NCBI RefSeq assembly: GCF_003260095.1
Contig: NZ_PTPX01000002.1
Coordinates: forward strand, 199,680-263,679
Length of the DNA stretch: 64,000 nt
Source of the DNA: Glaesserella australis
GTDB lineage: Bacteria; Pseudomonadota; Gammaproteobacteria; Enterobacterales; Pasteurellaceae
Reading direction: 5' to 3'
This document shows positions 21,905-33,000 of the stretch, piece by piece. The position numbers and the translations under genes are program-made. Positions within the stretch are counted from its first letter, which is position 1. The number at the start of each line of letters is the position of its first letter. Under the pieces are notes generated by a model. It was not told the DNA's origin. It ran no database searches and saw only the letters and a list, made by a program, of their open reading frames with translations.

Positions 21905-24142
21905 CTAGTCTACAATTTCAACTTCTGAATTTCCGCTCAATCCCCGTAGCTGTGTGCCTTTTCTTGCACGTTCGCCACGATAACTTTCAATGTCATTTGG
22001 CTTAAGGGTGATTTTACGTTTTCCTGAAACAAAGACTAATGAGCTACTTGAACGAATCAGTAATAAGCGCGAAAGTAATTCCGTTCCTTCTTTTGCAGCT
22101 TGTGCAGAAATATTGATGATTTTATTGCCTTTTCCTTTGGATAATTCAGGTAATTCAGACACAGGGAAAACCAACATTCTGCCAACATTACTCATGGCAA
22201 CCAACAGGTTTTCTTGAGATTCATCAAGCAGTTGTGGTGGTAAGACTTTTGCATTTTCTGTTAAGGAAATGACCGCTTTCCCTGCTTTGTTACGGGAAAC
22301 CAAATCTTCAAATTGACAGATAAACCCATAGCCAGAATCTGATGCCATCAATACTTTTCGATTCTCTTCTGACATCAATACATATTGAACCGTTGCGCCT
22401 TCAGGTAAGCTAATTTTACCCGTGATGGGTTCGCCTTGTGAACGAGCAGACGGGAGACTTAATGGGTCAAGGGCGTAGCTTCGACCTGTGCTATCAATAA
22501 AGACCACAGGCTGATTGCTCTTACCATAAGCATGGGCAAGGTAACTATCGCCCGCTTTATAGCTTAGATTTTGTACATCAATATCATGCCCTTTCGCACA
22601 ACGTACCCAACCTTTTTCAGAAAGAATCACGGTAACAGGTTCTGTCGGTGTTAAATCGCTTTCTGAAATGGCTTTCGCTTCTGCACGTTCTACTAGCGGC
22701 GAACGACGTGGGCTGGCAAAGACTTTTGCATCGGCTTCAATCTCTTTCTTGATTAAGTTATTTAAGCGACGTTCTGAACCTAAAATCCCTTGCAAATATT
22801 CTTTTTCTTCTTCAAGTTTTTGCTGTTCCGCTTTGAGTTCATGCTCTTCTAATTTGGCTAAATGGCGTAAGCGTAAGTTAAGAATGGCTTCCGCTTGTTC
22901 ATCGCTCAAATTAAAACGAGCCATTAATTCTGCTTTTGGATTATCTTCGTTGCGAATAATTTCAATCACTTCGTCAATATTCAAAAAGGCGATCATTAAA
23001 CCTTCAAGAATATGCAAACGGCTGAGAATTTTATCTAAGCGATAATTCAAGCGTCGAGTGACGGTTGTTCTGCGAAATTCCAACCATTCCGTTAAAATCG
23101 TTAATAGATTTTTTACCGCAGGTTTTCCGTCAAGCCCGATCATATTCATATTGATACGATAGCTCTTTTCCAAATCCGTTGTGGCAAAGAGATGATTCAT
23201 CAATTCATCATAATCGATCCGGTTCGATCTCGGCTCAATCACGATACGGATAGGGTATTCTTGGTTCGACTCATCACGGATTTCATCTACCATTGGCAAT
23301 TTTTTATTGCGCATTTGGGTGGCAATTTGCTCAATGATTTTGGCGGGAGATGATTGATGTGGCAAGGCGGAGACGACAATATTATTGTCTTCTCGCTGCC
23401 AAATGGCACGCATTTTAATTGAGCCTTTGCCTTGCTCATACATTTTAGCAATTTCCGCTTTAGGCGTAATAATTTCCGCTTCCGTTGGGAAATCAGGGCC
23501 TTGAACCACTTCAAGCAAATCGGCTAAACAAGCGGTCGGATTCTCCAATAATTTTACCGATGCGGCCGCTAATTCATTAATATTATGTGGCGGAATATCC
23601 GTTGCCATACCAACAGCAATGCCCGTTGAACCATTTAGTAAAATATGTGGCAGACGGGCAGGGAAGGTCACAGGCTCCTGTCTTGAACCATCAAAATTGG
23701 GTTTAAAATCGACGGTGCCTTGATCTAATTCGGATAAAAGGATCGCTGAAATTTTGGTTAAGCGAGCTTCTGTATAACGATAGTGTGCCGCATTATCTTC
23801 AGTGCTTCCCCAGTTACCTTGACCATCAATCAATGGATAACGGAAGGTAAAATCTTGCGCCATACCGACCATTGCGCCATAGCAAGCGGTATCGCCATGG
23901 GGGTGGAATTTACCTAATACATCGCCAACGGTTCTTGCCGCTTTGACGTATTTTGATGAGGGATTTAAATTCAATTCTGACATCGCATAAATAATACGAC
24001 GTTGTACAGGTTTTAGACCGTCACCGATAAAAGGCAAGGCACGATCCATAATGACATACATGGAGTAATTGAGATAAGCGTCTTCACTAAAACGCTTAAT
24101 CGGCATTTGTTCAACGCCTTCATAATTGGTTTCTGTGGTCAT
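21905..24142 (-). CDS. parC: Topoisomerase IV subunit A
   Basis: ParC is the DNA-cleaving subunit of topoisomerase IV, which decatenates daughter chromosomes. The 745 residues fit. The N-terminal breakage-reunion domain includes [28 protein letters not shown] and YRYTEARL with the catalytic tyrosine; the C-terminal pinwheel domain begins near residue 490. By alignment to E. coli ParC from memory, the two main quinolone-resistance positions (Ser80, Glu84) read Thr and Gly here. No parE is adjacent. An uptake signal core lies inside the gene at 23528-23537. Confidence 0.95.
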   Translation of the reverse strand: MTTETNYEGVEQMPIKRFSEDAYLNYSMYVIMDRALPFIGDGLKPVQRRIIYAMSELNLNPSSKYVKAARTVGDVLGKFHPHGDTACYGAMVGMAQDFTFRYPLIDGQGNWGSTEDNAAHYRYTEARLTKISAILLSELDQGTVDFKPNFDGSRQEPVTFPARLPHILLNGSTGIAVGMATDIPPHNINELAAASVKLLENPTACLADLLEVVQGPDFPTEAEIITPKAEIAKMYEQGKGSIKMRAIWQREDNNIVVSALPHQSSPAKIIEQIATQMRNKKLPMVDEIRDESNQEYPIRIVIEPRSNRIDYDELMNHLFATTDLEKSYRINMNMIGLDGKPAVKNLLTILTEWLEFRRTTVTRRLNYRLDKILSRLHILEGLMIAFLNIDEVIEIIRNEDNPKAELMARFNLSDEQAEAILNLRLRHLAKLEEHELKAEQQKLEEEKEYLQGILGSERRLNNLIKKEIEADAKVFASPRRSPLVERAEAKAISESDLTPTEPVTVILSEKGWVRCAKGHDIDVQNLSYKAGDSYLAHAYGKSNQPVVFIDSTGRSYALDPLSLPSARSQGEPITGKISLPEGATVQYVLMSEENRKVLMASDSGYGFICQFEDLVSRNKAGKAVISLTENAKVLPPQLLDESQENLLVAMSNVGRMLVFPVSELPELSKGKGNKIINISAQAAKEGTELLSRLLLIRSSSSLVFVSGKRKITLKPNDIESYRGERARKGTQLRGLSGNSEVEIVD

Positions 24143-24378
24143 TGGAATTCTAAACTCGTTTTATTTTAAATAAGAAGGGACGCTATTTTGCGTCCTTATG
24201 CCAAGATTTTCGCTTATTTATGGATATTTGTCTAATTTAGATTTTTCCAAATTCAATATAGGAGAAATATGACGGTATACCGGTTGCATCATTTGAGAAA
24301 AATAAACGCATTATCCGTTTAATTTAAATTCGGCTTGGCTAAATTTTTAGCGTTCATACATAAATCATAAAAAAACAG
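24143..24378. other. Intergenic region between parC and the initiator tRNA
   Basis: This AT-rich stretch contains a small GGGACGC/GCGTCC hairpin near 24177-24194 and a 17-codon ORF at 24269-24322 preceded by AGGAGAAAT. I see no recognisable gene. It should hold the parC promoter (minus strand), which I could not identify. Confidence 0.4.
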
Positions 24379-24406
24379 TTGCGCAGATTTTTTTATTGCC
24401 TATAAT
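24379..24406 (+). promoter_or_regulatory. Promoter of the tRNA-fMet-rimP-nusA-infB cluster
   Basis: A -35 TTGCGC at 24379-24384 and a consensus -10 TATAAT at 24401-24406 are separated by 16 bases. The tRNA begins 14 bases after the -10, consistent with a transcription start a few bases upstream of the mature 5' end. Confidence 0.75.
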
Positions 24407-24419
24407 GCACCACATCAGA

Positions 24420-24496
<77 letters not shown>

Positions 24497-24505
24497 GTTT
24501 TAAGG

Positions 24506-24538
24506 CTCATTGTTCTGTTAAGGACAATGAGTTTTGTT
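24506..24538 (+). terminator. Terminator after the initiator tRNA
   Basis: The stem CTCATTGT / ACAATGAG is followed by TTTTGTTCT, 10 bases after the tRNA. Read-through would be needed for cotranscription with rimP. Confidence 0.75.
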
Positions 24539-24588
24539 CTATATAAGGTTTTGAATTTGTAAATCTTGATACAGAACAAACCGCTTGC

Positions 24589-24618
24589 AGCCCCACAACT
24601 GAAGTTTGGGGCTTTTTT
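24589..24618 (+). terminator. Second hairpin-plus-T terminator before rimP
   Basis: The stem AGCCCCA / TGGGGCT is followed by six T. A third, similar hairpin (AAGGGACTT ... AAGTCCTTT plus T-run) lies at about 24645-24672. The three in series suggest attenuation between the tRNA and the rimP operon. Confidence 0.7.
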
Positions 24619-24696
24619 GCGGCTAAATAGTCAGCTTTGTTGTATAAAAGGGACTTTTTGAAGTCCTTTTTTTATATCTGTCAAATGGAGGATTCT

Positions 24697-25158
24697 TTGG
24701 CAACGTTAGAACAAAAATTACAAGAGCTTGTCGCCGATTCCATTGATGCAATGGGATTTGAATTAGTCGGCGTAGAGTGCCAACGTGCAGGTCGTTATTT
24801 AACCGTACGTTTATTTATTGATAAAGAAGGTGGCGTTACGATTGATGATTGTAGTGATGTAAGCCGTCAAGTAAGTGCGATTTTTGATGTGGAAGATCCG
24901 ATTGCGGATAAATATAACCTTGAAGTTTCTTCCCCAGGTTTAGATCGTCCGTTATTCACGTTAGCCCATTACCAGCGTTTTGTAGGACGTGAAATCGTGA
25001 TTCATTTACGTATTCCAATGTTAGATCGTCGTAAATGGCAAGGTGAATTAGTGAGCGTAGAAGGCGATTTAATTACATTGAAAGTAGATGGTAATCCACA
25101 AGCTTTTGCCTTCGGCAACATTCAAAAAGCAAATTTAGTCCCCGTTTTTAATTTCTAA
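24697..25158 (+). CDS. rimP: Ribosome maturation factor RimP
   Basis: RimP assists 30S subunit assembly. I choose a TTG start at 24697 (protein [17 protein letters not shown]..., 153 residues): a GGAGGA ribosome site lies at 24687-24692, correctly spaced for this TTG, while the upstream in-frame ATG at 24685 overlaps that site and would add only MEDS. The family motifs SSPGLDRPL and the C-terminal SH3-like segment ([17 protein letters not shown]) are visible. It is first in the rimP-nusA-infB operon and is followed 15 bases later by nusA. Confidence 0.94.
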   Translation: MATLEQKLQELVADSIDAMGFELVGVECQRAGRYLTVRLFIDKEGGVTIDDCSDVSRQVSAIFDVEDPIADKYNLEVSSPGLDRPLFTLAHYQRFVGREIVIHLRIPMLDRRKWQGELVSVEGDLITLKVDGNPQAFAFGNIQKANLVPVFNF

Positions 25159-25173
25159 GGAAATCGAACAAAC

Positions 25174-26688
25174 ATGAGTAAAGAGATTTTATTAGCCGCT
25201 GAAGCGGTATCCAATGAGAAGTTACTACCAAAAGATGCGATTTTTGAAGCACTTGAAACTGCATTAGCTATTTCAACCAGAAAAAAAGCGGCTGCAGAGC
25301 GTGAAGATCGTAAAACTGGCAACGGCATTGATATTGACGTGCGTGTGGTGATTGACCGTAAAACAGGTGAATTTACTACTTTCCGTCGTTGGTTAGTGGT
25401 AGAAAAAGTCCACAACCACACCCGTGAAATTACATTAGAAGCGGCACAGTTTGAAGATCCAAACATTCAGTTAGGTGATTTTATTGAAGATGAGATCGAG
25501 TCGATCGCCTTTGACCGTATCACCATGCAAACCGCCCGTCAGGTAATTAGCACTAAAATTCGTGAAGCAGAACGTAATAAAGTGGTCGAACAATTCCGTT
25601 CACAATTAAACACAATCATTACGGCAACCGTGAAAAAAGTAAGCCGTGAACAGATTATTTTAGATTTAGGCAACCAAGCAGAAGCAGTGATTGTGCGTGA
25701 AGATATGTTACCACGTGAAAACTTCCGTCCAGGTGACCGTGTGCGTGGCGTACTTTATGCGATTAAACCTGAATCAAAAGGTCCACAGTTATTCGTGACT
25801 CGTGCAAAACCAATCATGATTCAAGAGTTATTCAAACTTGAAGTGCCTGAAATTGGCGAAGAAGTAATTGAAATTAAAGGCGCATCTCGTGACCCAGGTT
25901 CTCGTGCGAAAATTGCGGTGAAAAGCAATGACAAACGTATCGACCCAGTCGGTGCTTGTGTGGGTATGCGTGGCGCTCGTGTTCAAGCGATTACCAATGA
26001 ACTTGGCGGTGAGCGTGTAGATATCGTGCTTTGGGACGACAATCCAGCACAATTTGTGATTAACGCAATGGCGCCAGCGGATGTAAGCTCTATCGTAGTA
26101 GATGAAGATAATCACTCTATGGATATCGCCGTTGAGCCAAGTGCATTAGCGCAAGCAATCGGTCGTAACGGTCAAAACGTACGTTTAGCAACTCAGTTAA
26201 CAGGCTGGACGTTAAACGTTATGACTACAGAAGAATTAGATAAGAAACATCAAGCAGAAGATAACAAAGTTCTCAATCTCTTTATGGATGCATTAGAAAT
26301 TGATGAAGAGTTTGCACATATTCTGATTGATGAAGGTTTCTCTTCATTAGAAGAGATTGCTTATGTACCAGTAAATGAACTGACAGCAATCGATGGCTTA
26401 GAAGATGAAGATTTAGTGGAAGAACTTCAAGGTCGTGCGAAAAATGCCATTACTGCAAAAGCATTGGCGGAAGAAGAAGCGTTAAAACAAGCGCATATCG
26501 AAGATAAATTATTAAATCTTGAAGGTATGGATCGTCATATTGCGTTTAAATTAGCCGAAAAACAAATTACCACCCTAGAAGAACTTGCAGAGCAAGGCGT
26601 TGATGATTTAGCCGATATCGAAGAATTAACGGCTGAAAAAGCGGGCGAATTAATCATGGCAGCACGTCAAATCTGTTGGTTTAGCTAA
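25174..26688 (+). CDS. nusA: Transcription elongation/termination factor NusA
   Basis: NusA binds RNA polymerase and nascent RNA and modulates pausing, termination and antitermination. The 504 residues are slightly longer than E. coli NusA (495). Domain order: N-terminal RNAP-binding domain (1-130), S1 domain (near 135-200), two KH domains ([19 protein letters not shown] and [18 protein letters not shown]), then two acidic repeats ([20 protein letters not shown] and [22 protein letters not shown], shown in part). It is tightly linked to rimP and infB. Confidence 0.97.
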   Translation: MSKEILLAAEAVSNEKLLPKDAIFEALETALAISTRKKAAAEREDRKTGNGIDIDVRVVIDRKTGEFTTFRRWLVVEKVHNHTREITLEAAQFEDPNIQLGDFIEDEIESIAFDRITMQTARQVISTKIREAERNKVVEQFRSQLNTIITATVKKVSREQIILDLGNQAEAVIVREDMLPRENFRPGDRVRGVLYAIKPESKGPQLFVTRAKPIMIQELFKLEVPEIGEEVIEIKGASRDPGSRAKIAVKSNDKRIDPVGACVGMRGARVQAITNELGGERVDIVLWDDNPAQFVINAMAPADVSSIVVDEDNHSMDIAVEPSALAQAIGRNGQNVRLATQLTGWTLNVMTTEELDKKHQAEDNKVLNLFMDALEIDEEFAHILIDEGFSSLEEIAYVPVNELTAIDGLEDEDLVEELQGRAKNAITAKALAEEEALKQAHIEDKLLNLEGMDRHIAFKLAEKQITTLEELAEQGVDDLADIEELTAEKAGELIMAARQICWFS

Positions 26689-26705
26689 GAACAGGGAGCA
26701 AAAGA

Positions 26706-29258
26706 ATGAGTGATAACGAAATCAAAATGGATGCACCAAAGAAATTAAGCCTACAGCGTCGCACTAAAACGACCGTTAACGGTACAACAGCGGGCGGTAA
26801 AGCGAAAGAAGTGCAAGTTGAAGTGCGTAAATCCCGTAAAGTCGATACAGAAGCGGCAAAAAAAGCACAAGAAGAAGCATTAAAAGCAAAACAAGAAGCA
26901 GAAGCGAAGGCAAAAGCGGAAAAAGAAGCGGCTGAAAAAGCGGCAAAAGAGAAAGCAGAAGCTGAAGCTAAAGCGAAAGAAGCACAAAAAGCGGAAGAAG
27001 CGAAAAAAGCCGTTCATCAAGTGCCTGTAATGCCAAACAGTAAACCAAAAGCGGCGGCACCAAAAGTTGAACAGCCGAAGCAAGAAAAAGCAGTTGATCC
27101 TGAAAAAGAAGCAAAACGCAAAGAAGAAGCAGAACTTCGCCGTAAGCAAGAAGAACTGGCTCGTCAAAAAGCGGAAATGGAAGCAAAACGTGCGGCAGAA
27201 AATGCCCGTCGTTTAGCGGAAATTGCCCGTGAAGAAGCGAGTGAATCAGGTGAAGATTTTGAAGATGATCGCTTTACGTCTAAATATGCTTTAGAAGCGG
27301 AGCGTGATTCAGATCGTCGTAGCGAAGGCAATCGTGGTCGTGGTAAACCAGGTGTGGCGAAAACCAAAAAAGGCGGACGTGAAGACGATAAAAACGAGCG
27401 TAGCGCAGATCGTCGTAACCAAAAAGATGTGAAGGGTAAAGGCAAACACGCCAAAAAAGGTAGTGCGTTACAACAAGCCTTTACTAAGCCAGCTCAAGCG
27501 GTTACTCGTGATGTGGTGATCGGTGAAACCATCACCGTTGCTGAACTTGCTAACAAAATGGCAGTAAAAGCGACGGAAATCATCAAAACCATGATGAAAA
27601 TGGGAGAAATGGTGACCATTAACCAAGTGATCGACCAAGAAACTGCACAACTTGTTGCGGAAGAAATGGGTCACAAAGTGATCTTACGCAAAGAGAATGA
27701 GCTAGAAGAGTCAGTATTAGAAGATCGTGATACCAATGCAGAACTGGTTACTCGTGCGCCGGTTGTGACAATCATGGGTCACGTTGACCACGGTAAAACA
27801 TCGTTACTTGACTATATTCGTAAAGCGAAAGTGGCGGCAGGCGAAGCGGGCGGTATTACCCAACATATCGGTGCATACCATGTCGAAACCGATGATGGCA
27901 AGATGATTACCTTCTTAGATACTCCAGGACACGCTGCCTTTACGTCAATGCGTGCGCGTGGTGCGAAAGCAACGGATATCGTCGTGCTTGTGGTGGCGGC
28001 TGATGATGGCGTGATGCCACAAACGATTGAAGCGATTCAACACGCCAAAGCGGCAGGTGCGCCAATTGTGGTTGCGGTGAACAAAATTGATAAACCTGAA
28101 GCGAACCCTGATCGTGTAGAACAAGAGCTTTTACAACACGAAGTTATCTCAGAAAAATTCGGTGGCGACGTACAATTTGTGCCAGTGTCAGCGAAAAAAG
28201 GCTTGGGCATCGACGATTTATTAGAAGCCATTCTTCTTCAATCGGAAGTATTAGAGTTAACCGCAGTGAAAGACGGCATGGCAAGCGGTGTTGTTATCGA
28301 ATCTTACTTAGATAAAGGCCGTGGCCCTGTGGCAACTATCCTTGTTCAATCAGGTACCTTAAACAAAGGCGACATCGTGCTTTGTGGTTTTGAGTACGGA
28401 CGTGTTCGTGCAATGCGTGATGAAAACGGTAAAGACATTGAATCAGCAGGCCCGTCAATCCCAGTGGAAGTATTAGGTCTTTCAGGTGTACCAGCAGCGG
28501 GTGATGAAGCAACTGTTGTGCGTGATGAGAAAAAAGCCCGTGAAGTTGCCTTGTATCGTCAAGGTAAATTCCGTGATGTGAAACTTGCTCGCCAGCAAAA
28601 AGCTAAACTGGAAAATATGTTCAGCAATATGGCAGAAGGCGACGTGGCAGAATTGAACGTGATTGTTAAAGCGGACGTTCAAGGCTCGGTAGAAGCGATT
28701 GTTCAATCTTTACACGAACTTTCAACGGCAGAAGTGAAAGTGAAAGTGGTTGGCTCGGGCGTGGGCGGTATCACTGAAACTGATGCAACCCTTGCGGCTG
28801 CGTCTAATGCTATCGTACTCGGCTTTAACGTGCGTGCCGATGCGTCAGCTCGCCGTATTATCGAAAGCGAAAACATCGATTTACGTTATTATTCAATCAT
28901 TTATGAATTGTTAAACGAAATCAAAGCAGCAATGAGCGGTATGTTACAGCCTGAATTTAAACAAGAAATCATCGGCTTGGCAGAAGTGCGTGATGTCTTC
29001 CGTCATCCGAAATTTGGGGCGATTGCAGGTTGTATGGTCACTGAAGGTATTGTAAAACGTAACAACCCAATCCGTGTTTTACGTGACAACGTGGTGATTT
29101 TTGAGGGCGAACTCGAATCACTCCGCCGTTTCAAAGACGACGTGTCTGAAGTGCGTAACGGCATGGAATGCGGTATCGGCGTGAAAAACTACAACGACGT
29201 GAAAGTTGGCGACCAAATCGAAGTGTTTGAAGTGGTTGAGATTAAGCGTTCGATTTAA
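26706..29258 (+). CDS. infB: Translation initiation factor IF-2
   Basis: IF-2 is the GTPase that delivers initiator tRNA to the 30S subunit and promotes subunit joining. The 850 residues comprise a short N-terminal IF2N-like domain, a very charged Ala/Lys/Glu helical linker (about residues 30-250), a second IF2N domain (near 275-330), the G domain with GHVDHGKT (G358 onward), DTPGH and NKID, and C-terminal beta-barrel/IF2-C domains ending at IKRSI. The Ala/Lys/Glu linker produces long antisense open frames that are not genes. A REP palindrome follows the stop by 2 bases. Confidence 0.97.
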   Translation: MSDNEIKMDAPKKLSLQRRTKTTVNGTTAGGKAKEVQVEVRKSRKVDTEAAKKAQEEALKAKQEAEAKAKAEKEAAEKAAKEKAEAEAKAKEAQKAEEAKKAVHQVPVMPNSKPKAAAPKVEQPKQEKAVDPEKEAKRKEEAELRRKQEELARQKAEMEAKRAAENARRLAEIAREEASESGEDFEDDRFTSKYALEAERDSDRRSEGNRGRGKPGVAKTKKGGREDDKNERSADRRNQKDVKGKGKHAKKGSALQQAFTKPAQAVTRDVVIGETITVAELANKMAVKATEIIKTMMKMGEMVTINQVIDQETAQLVAEEMGHKVILRKENELEESVLEDRDTNAELVTRAPVVTIMGHVDHGKTSLLDYIRKAKVAAGEAGGITQHIGAYHVETDDGKMITFLDTPGHAAFTSMRARGAKATDIVVLVVAADDGVMPQTIEAIQHAKAAGAPIVVAVNKIDKPEANPDRVEQELLQHEVISEKFGGDVQFVPVSAKKGLGIDDLLEAILLQSEVLELTAVKDGMASGVVIESYLDKGRGPVATILVQSGTLNKGDIVLCGFEYGRVRAMRDENGKDIESAGPSIPVEVLGLSGVPAAGDEATVVRDEKKAREVALYRQGKFRDVKLARQQKAKLENMFSNMAEGDVAELNVIVKADVQGSVEAIVQSLHELSTAEVKVKVVGSGVGGITETDATLAAASNAIVLGFNVRADASARRIIESENIDLRYYSIIYELLNEIKAAMSGMLQPEFKQEIIGLAEVRDVFRHPKFGAIAGCMVTEGIVKRNNPIRVLRDNVVIFEGELESLRRFKDDVSEVRNGMECGIGVKNYNDVKVGDQIEVFEVVEIKRSI

Positions 29259-29260
29259 AC

Positions 29261-29283
29261 GTAGGGTGGGCATCTTGCCCACC
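29261..29283. repeat. Single GTAGGG-headed REP palindrome after infB
   Basis: GTAGGG is followed by an 8-bp-arm hairpin (GGTGGGCA / TGCCCACC, 3-base loop). The head matches the four units at 15091-15291 but the palindrome is different. It lies 2 bases past the infB stop and could act as a message-stabilising or weak termination hairpin. Confidence 0.7.
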
Positions 29284-29299
29284 ATTCAAAAATAGATGT

Positions 29300-29357
29300 A
29301 CAAGCGGTGAGATTCACAGAGAAATTTGCAAATTTTTCGTTGGATCTGACCGCTTGA
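29300..29357. other. Pair of inverted uptake signals forming a stem-loop
   Basis: ACAAGCGGTG (29300-29309) and the reverse-strand TCAAGCGGTC (29348-29357) face each other. The arms extend over about 15 bases with two mismatches, and a TTTGCAAA palindrome lies in the loop. Inverted uptake-signal pairs often serve as intergenic terminators in this family. Confidence 0.7.
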
Positions 29358-29402
29358 ATTTTATTATTCCTTTGATAATTGAAGAGCTATTAGGGATAGA
29401 TA

Positions 29403-29834
29403 ATGAAAAACATTTTTGAAAAAATCTCTTTGACTAAACACCCTGTTCGATATTGGTTACTGTTTCTAGGTATGGTTATATGGTTTTGTTTTATTGCTTC
29501 TTTTCATCCTAAACAAATACGCAAGGAGCGAGAGACTAGTATTATTCGACAAGAGATTTTTAATGAAATTAGTAAGATGCAAGGAAGTTATAAACAGATT
29601 AGTGGGCGAGGAACTCGTTTTGTATTGAAAGCTGATTTCTCTAATTCAATTAATTATGATAGGGTAAAATTTTTAAATAATATAGTAGCATTAGGTTATA
29701 CCCCAAAATCATCTGATTTTACTAATAATTATCGAACCATTACGTTCTGTAAAAACAATAAGAGTTTGGATATAGGAGGATATAAAGAATTACTTATTTA
29801 TTATGATGAAGATTCAGATGTGTGTTCTAAGTAG
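29403..29834 (+). CDS. Small membrane-anchored protein of unknown function
   Basis: This is a 143-residue protein I do not recognise. It has a short cytoplasmic start, one strong hydrophobic helix (YWLLFLGMVIWFCFIASF, about residues 17-34) and a mainly charged C-terminal domain that would lie in the periplasm. The start ATG follows GGGATAGATA, a weak ribosome site. It is AT-rich compared with infB. It lies between two uptake signals and just before the autotransporter gene, in the middle of what is otherwise the conserved infB-rbfA junction, so it is probably part of an inserted block. I found no terminator between it and the autotransporter. Confidence 0.7.
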   Translation: MKNIFEKISLTKHPVRYWLLFLGMVIWFCFIASFHPKQIRKERETSIIRQEIFNEISKMQGSYKQISGRGTRFVLKADFSNSINYDRVKFLNNIVALGYTPKSSDFTNNYRTITFCKNNKSLDIGGYKELLIYYDEDSDVCSK

Positions 29835-30070
29835 TTATATTAAAAACAGTACCGAATTTACGGTCAGTATAGGTTGTGTAACTCAGATAATTTAATACGA
29901 AATGAAAAATGGTTAGATATATTCGGAAATTTGCAAATTTTTTATCGGATCTCACCGCTTGTTGCTCTTTACAAATAAACTGCCTAATTTTCATACCATC
30001 TAGCCAATAAAAGTGTTAAAATCCATAGAAATATTAAGCTTTTTGATGTGTATTATTAGGAGACAATTTT

Positions 30071-33000
30071 ATGCAGAAGCTGAAAAAATATTCAGAAGTT
30101 GCTTTAGCATCTGTTTTGGTTGTTGCATGTGGTGGTGGCGACAACTCATCAAGTCCAACCCCAATTAATAATGGGGTAGCAAGAAATACCGAACTAGAGT
30201 CCGCCCCTGTACAGGTCGAGACATTAACGCCATCTTCAGAAGATAACACCTCTACTACGCCGACATCACCTGTGATAGAAACTGTTGATAATTCTAATCC
30301 AGAAATTGTCACTCCACCAACCGAAGAGAATAATGTATCTACGTCAGAAAAACCTATTGTTGAAGAGACGACAGATAATTCACTTTCAGAAACGGTAACG
30401 CCACCAGCAGAAGAGAATAATGTCGTTCCGCCAGAAAAACCCGTAGTGGAAGAGACAGTAGATAATTCATCTTCAGAAACGGTAACGCCCCCTGTAGAAG
30501 AAAACAATGTCGTTCCGTCAGAAAAACCAGTAGTGGAAGAGACAGTAGATAATTCATCTTCAGAAATAGTGACGCCACCAGTAGAAGAGAATAATGTCGT
30601 TACGCCAGTAGAAGAAAGCAATGTACCTAAGGCTGAGATAGAGTTATTGTATCCACAAAATAGTATGGGGATAGATGATAGTCATGATTTCCCTGATGTC
30701 GCAGTTATTGATGTGGACTTTTCAGTCAATAATGATACAGGGAATGCATTTTTATTTGAAAATGGTCAAAATCGTCTACTTTTAAATTATGGTTCTCCAC
30801 GTCAGGCAGAAGGGAATAAATATTCTCATGGTTCAATGGCGGCTGGGGTATTTGCAGCAAAAAATAAAACAGCCTATATTTATGGTTATACGGCAAATTC
30901 TCACAATATAGTTAGTGCAAGTAACCAATATTATGAAGCAGCTTATGAGCGTGGTGTCCGTATTTTTAATAATTCCTATGGAAATACACCTTTTAAAGAC
31001 TATTTAAATGAGAAAGGTTGGAAATATTTTGCAGATCGCGGTTTTTATCCTATGTTAGCCAAATGGGCTGCGAAAGACAGTATTTTTGTTTGGGCTGCAG
31101 GAAACGATGGCGATAAACATCGCACAGGGCAGAATCTGCATGCGACAACAGAATCTCATATTCCTGTGATCAATGATGATGCCCGTCGTGGTTGGATTAC
31201 TGTTGCGGCAGTAGATTGGCAGGGACGGCATTTAATGCCTTATTCAAGTCAAATTGGTGAAACAGCAAAAAATTGGGGAATTGCTGCAAGGGGCGATTGG
31301 CGTTTATTTGATGATACGGTTCCTGCTCAAGGCACATCTTTTGCTGCTCCTGAAGTGACTGCAGCTGTCGCAAATGTATGGGAGAAATTCCCTTGGATGA
31401 GCAACCATCTTGTCACACAAACCATTTTATCTACAGCAAATAAACTAGGCTCGGATGCGGTTACAGATGGTCCAAATGCACAAGTAGGGTGGGGCGTATT
31501 GAATGAATCTCGTGCTTTAAAAGGTCCAGCACGATTTGATACACGTTTATTAGTAAATAGCGATAACGGCTTTGTGACAGCAAATTTTGCTCATCGTAAT
31601 TATACTAACAACGATCGTTTAACTTGGAGTAATGACATTGCAGGTGATGCTGGCTTTAAGAAACAAGGTACAGGTACGCTCTATTTTAGCGGAAATAATA
31701 GTTACGCAGGGCAAACTATCATTGAAGAAGGTCGCTTAGCGATTTCTAATGCATTAACCCAGTCGGAAGTGATTGTTGAAAAAAATGGTACTTTACAGGC
31801 AAAAAATGATCAAAAATTAGTTCAAATTAATAAGTCGGTAAACAATAAAGGCTCTTTGGAAGTTTATGGCAAAGGCTTAACGATTCATGAAAATTATACG
31901 GCAGATCGAGATGCACGAACGGTGATTGACATTCATACGGCAACCCTTGATGTAAAAGGCACCGCAGATATGCAGAACTCTCGCATTTTAGCGCATGTTG
32001 AAAATATTGATGGCGTTCCTACGCAAGCTGAACAAGCGAGAACGATTTTAAAAGCGGGGAGATTAGAAAATTATCAAGGCTTTTATACGATTTCAGATAA
32101 GATTGCCCCTTATATTGAAGTCAAAAGTGTGACAAAAAAAGATAATCAGGTAGATGTCACCTATAAACGTAACCAAACAGAATATGTGCTAAGAAGTGTT
32201 GGCAATGTTTCCCGCAGTGCGTCAAATACGGGGAAAAATCTTGATAAAGTGCTAGATGAAGTCGCGGTAAATAAAAATAGTCCAATTAAGTCAGATAGCA
32301 TATCCATTATTACGGCAACGCCTTTGGCTGTAGCACAGACGGTGGATTCACTCTCGGCAGAAATTTATGCGTCTTCCCAAAATCTAGTTTTAAATGAAAG
32401 CCGAGCTTTTAATGAGCAGATTGCAAATCAGGCGGTTAATACAGAGAAGAGCGAAGTTTATGCATCAACTCATCATAGAGCATATTCTCTTTCTCAGAAA
32501 GGCTATGCAAATGCGGAGACTAAAGGTCATCAAAGCCATGTTGGTGCAACATATAAAACGGAAAATGGATTACTAGGACTTGCCGTTTATCAGAGCCGAC
32601 AAAAATCGGAATTTGATGATAGTGTCGGAAATACCAAGCTAAAACAGCAAGGTGTTTCTATCTATACTGGGTATGATTGGGAGAATAGTTATCTGTTAGC
32701 TCAATTTGGCATGGCGAATGCTAAACAGCAGGTTAAACGTCAGATCTTGATTCCAAATAGCCCAAGAAATATCAATACGGATTTCAATGCGAGACTATAT
32801 GGTTTTTATGGTGAAGTAGGGCATCGTTTCAAATTAAATTCGACAGAAATCAGTCCATTTATTGGCTACCAATTTGATTCTATTTATCAAAAAGCCTTTA
32901 ATGAAGGGAAAAATTTCGGGATTCAGGCAAACCGTTCTCGCTACCATCTTCATAGCTATCTTGCGGGCGTCCGAGCTACAGTAGAATTAGGCAATCTGAG

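Noticed and set aside
24269..24322. 17-codon ORF with AGGAGAAAT ribosome site upstream of the initiator tRNA
   Set aside because: Too short to support, no recognisable leader-peptide codon bias or attenuator; mentioned only as part of the intergenic region.
26880..27454. Long antisense open frames opposite the infB linker
   Set aside because: They arise from the Ala/Lys/Glu-rich coding repeat; Phe/Leu/Cys-rich translations with no start signal.
30034..30621. 195-residue minus-strand frame with Ser/Val/Thr repeats
   Set aside because: It is the mirror of the autotransporter's 87-bp repeats and has no independent support.
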